Assembly: GCA_019247075.1 (NCBI GenBank)
Contig: JAFAPR010000200.1
Location: 1 to 32,779 of the forward strand
Length of the DNA stretch: 32,779 bases
From: Solirubrobacterales bacterium
GTDB lineage: Bacteria; Actinomycetota; Thermoleophilia; Solirubrobacterales; Solirubrobacteraceae
Reading direction: 5' to 3'
Shown: positions 31,100 to 32,779 of the stretch, in pieces
How the letters are laid out: each line of letters starts with the position of its first letter
How positions within the stretch are numbered: the first letter of the stretch is position 1
Translations under genes and position numbers: made by a program
The notes under the pieces: generated by a model
Told to the model about the DNA's origin: nothing
Databases searched by the model: none
What the model saw: only the letters and a program-made list of their open reading frames with translations

Positions 31100-32380
31100 C
31101 TACGCCGAGATCGCGCGCGGGCTGCTCGGCTGCGGCGCCAGCTGCTCGGCGCGCCCGGGACCGGTGAGCTGGCGGGTGGCGCGCGGTGCGAGCGCGAGGA
31201 GCGTCAGCACCAGCCCGACCGCGCCGCCCACGCCGAGGACGGTCCGCGCGCCGAACGCGCTCGCCAGCGGGCCAGCCACGAGGTATCCGACGGGGAGCAG
31301 CACGAGCGATCCCATCCAGTCATACGAGCTCACGCGCGACAGGGCGTGCGGCGGGACGTGGTGCGCGAGCGCTGTCTCCCACCAGATCAAGAACAAAGAG
31401 AACCCCACTCCCGCTCCCAGCGCCATCACCAGCACGACCACCAGCGGTGCGAGCAGCGCGAACACGACGCACAGCAGGGGCACCGCAAGCGCGATCAGCA
31501 GGCCGGTCCGCAGGGGGTGTCGCGGGCGCCACGCGAGGCCGGCGAGCGAGCCCGCGACAGCGCCGGCGCCCAGGACCGTCTCGATCCAGCCGAATACGCC
31601 AACCCCGCCGTAGTGTTCGCGCGCGACACTCGGAGCGAGCGCGAACCACTGCGCGTCTACGCAAAGCATCGCGCCGGCAAGCGTCACGATCGTGACCCAT
31701 ACCCAGCGCCGGGATACCACCTCGCGCCATCCGGCGCGAAGGTCGTCCAGCACGCGCGCGGACGCTGGCACCCTCCCCCTGGCGCGCGGGTTGACGCGCG
31801 TCAGCAGCGCCGCGCTGAGCACGAACGTCGCCGCGTCGACCGCGAACGCCTCGCCCGCGCCGATGCCCAGCACCAGCAGCGTCGCCAGCGCAGGGCCGAG
31901 CAAGGTCGCCAGGTTGGCCATCGACTCGGTCACGGCGCGTGCCTCCTGGATCAGCGCCTCGGGTACCGTCTGGGGGACAAGGCCGGTGTAGGCGGGCTGG
32001 AAGAACGCCTGCGCCGCGCCGAAACACGCCTCGATCGCCACCACCTCCCAGATCCGCACCTCCCCCACGAGAATCAGAGCGGCCAGCCCGGCGTGCAGCG
32101 CCGCGCGGATCAGGTCGGTGACAACCATGATCCGATGCCGCGCAACACGGTCCGCCCACACCCCGCCGAACGGCAGCAACAAGACGAGCGGGGCGGTTGC
32201 CGCAGCGAGCACCAGCCCCAGGTCGGTCGGTGAGCCCGTCCGCCTGGTCACAAACAGGGCGAGCGCGACGAACACCAGCCGGTCGCCGATCACACTCGCC
32301 GCCTGACCCAGGAACAGATAGCGGAAGCTCCGTTCGCGCAATACGCGCAAGTGCGAGGTCACGCCGTTAGTGCCCATCAT
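31100..32380 (-). CDS. MFS transporter (MFS_3/transmembrane secretion effector type)
   Basis: A 426-residue protein with about twelve hydrophobic helices. RERSFRYLFLGQAASVIGDRLVFVALALFV is the standard first helix of the MFS_3/enterobactin-exporter-like group. FGGVWADRVARHRIMVVTDLIRA is the motif-A loop (G-x-W-A-D-R-x-x-R-R). IEACFGAAQAFFQPAYTGLVPQTV is the conserved segment of helix 4. The C-terminus is hydrophilic. These proteins export small molecules such as drugs, siderophores or antibiotics by proton antiport. No regulator or biosynthetic neighbours indicate the substrate. Confidence 0.9.
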   Translation of the reverse strand: MMGTNGVTSHLRVLRERSFRYLFLGQAASVIGDRLVFVALALFVTRRTGSPTDLGLVLAAATAPLVLLLPFGGVWADRVARHRIMVVTDLIRAALHAGLAALILVGEVRIWEVVAIEACFGAAQAFFQPAYTGLVPQTVPEALIQEARAVTESMANLATLLGPALATLLVLGIGAGEAFAVDAATFVLSAALLTRVNPRARGRVPASARVLDDLRAGWREVVSRRWVWVTIVTLAGAMLCVDAQWFALAPSVAREHYGGVGVFGWIETVLGAGAVAGSLAGLAWRPRHPLRTGLLIALAVPLLCVVFALLAPLVVVLVMALGAGVGFSLFLIWWETALAHHVPPHALSRVSSYDWMGSLVLLPVGYLVAGPLASAFGARTVLGVGGAVGLVLTLLALAPRATRQLTGPGRAEQLAPQPSSPRAISA

Positions 32381-32739
32381 GGCCGCCAGAGCTCGGCTCT
32401 ATATCCGCATCGCCGTCAGCCGAACGCACCGTCTCTCACCGCAAACCTCTCGTCGCTCCCGACCCTACGCGATGAACAAGACAAGAGTTACACGGCCAAG
32501 CTTCGCGAGCGACACAGTAACCTGTCGATAGTAATGCCCAAGGGCACGGCGCGTATGGTTACAACCCGCTGAGATGGGCCGCTCCCTTCCTACCCTCTAC
32601 AGATTCACGGGATAGGAGATAGGGGGGTCAAAACTGGGGTCTTGCTGAGAGACCGGGGTTGAGGGCTTAGAACGAAGACATCCGCTGCCCTTTCCAGGCT
32701 TCGCGTGGTCATCAATCGCGGAGCTAGGAGGAACAGCGG
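32381..32739. other. Intergenic region upstream of a partial gene at the window edge
   Basis: 359 bp with no convincing gene. Composition falls to lower GC from about 32450, unlike the rest of the window, which suits the flank of a mobile element. GGTCT (32637-32641) and AGACC (32649-32653) form a 5-bp stem within a run of related G-rich motifs (ACTGGGGTC, ACCGGGGTT) that could belong to an IS end. No terminal repeat can be confirmed because the other end is outside the window. Confidence 0.35.
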
Positions 32740-32779
32740 ATGCAGGATCACGTTAGCCGTCTGCTCGGTCTGGACGGGT
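32740..32779 (+). CDS. 5' fragment of a gene, possibly an ISL3-type transposase
   Basis: An AGGAGGAA ribosome site (about 32727-32734) precedes ATG at 32740, reading MQDHVSRLLGLDG to the window edge. V-S-R-L-L-G-L-D-G resembles the first residues of some ISL3-family transposases. Thirteen residues are too few for a firm call, and any gene starting with this sequence would fit. The lower-GC upstream region is consistent with a mobile element. Confidence 0.35.
   Translation, partial: MQDHVSRLLGLDG

Noticed and set aside
1-32779. tRNA, rRNA, CRISPR array, prophage or origin
   Set aside because: No cloverleaf-like GTTCGA-containing segment, rRNA core, regularly spaced repeat, phage structural gene or DnaA-box cluster was noticed on reading both strands. 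A tRNAscan or CRISPR search would settle it.

Overview
The window is high-GC, densely coding bacterial DNA, most likely from an Actinomycetota genome of the Thermoleophilia (Solirubrobacterales/Gaiellales) type. The basis is gene content: a PPOX-class F420-type enzyme, DUF1707, DUF1918 and DUF5661 proteins, an Rpf-like transglycosylase, actinobacterial-type c-di-AMP riboswitches, and several secreted or hypothetical proteins of that lineage. No rRNA, tRNA or CRISPR array was found. No single large novel system is visible. Most of the window is ordinary chromosome, with several small units worth following up.

Layout. 1-2776: a truncated alpha/beta hydrolase, then a minus-strand series (F420-type enzyme, small membrane protein, RlpA-like wall protein under a c-di-AMP riboswitch, DUF4234 protein). 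2889-8197: cytochrome P450, DapA-family aldolase/lyase, sulfotransferase-like protein, secreted HAF-repeat protein and a class-IV aminotransferase. 8273-9835: an ECF sigma factor with a C-terminal SnoaL-like domain, divergent from a carboxymuconolactone-decarboxylase-family gene. Their shared intergenic region holds two mirror-image copies of TGTCACA-N16-GGTC, the expected layout of an autoregulated ECF41-type unit. 10119-13965: small hypothetical proteins, a GH76 enzyme, an isoprenylcysteine-methyltransferase-like protein and a decayed maltose O-acetyltransferase remnant. 14032-16220: a lone MreB-like actin divergent from a YbhN-type membrane protein.

16175-19894: an amidinotransferase/deiminase-fold enzyme overlaps an N-carbamoyl-amino-acid-hydrolase-type M20 enzyme. 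They are divergent from a TrpB2-type PLP enzyme. Together these suggest a route that takes a guanidino acid to a carbamoyl acid and then a free amino acid. 19967-23163: two divergent phospholipase C/acid-phosphatase-type phosphoesterases, one cytoplasmic-looking and one secreted. 23216-25240: two DUF1707 proteins around a secreted protein with a degenerate eqolisin (G1 peptidase) fold. 25467-26541: an Rpf-like transglycosylase under a second c-di-AMP riboswitch. 26899-32380: a Clp N-domain protein without ATPase, a conserved hypothetical, an M24 peptidase, a frameshifted paralogue of the eqolisin-like gene, and an MFS exporter. The window ends in the first codons of what may be an ISL3-type transposase.

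The clearest regulatory theme is envelope remodelling. Two unrelated wall enzymes 24 kb apart carry the same class of c-di-AMP riboswitch, and the LiaF/DUF1707-type and MreB proteins fit the same theme.
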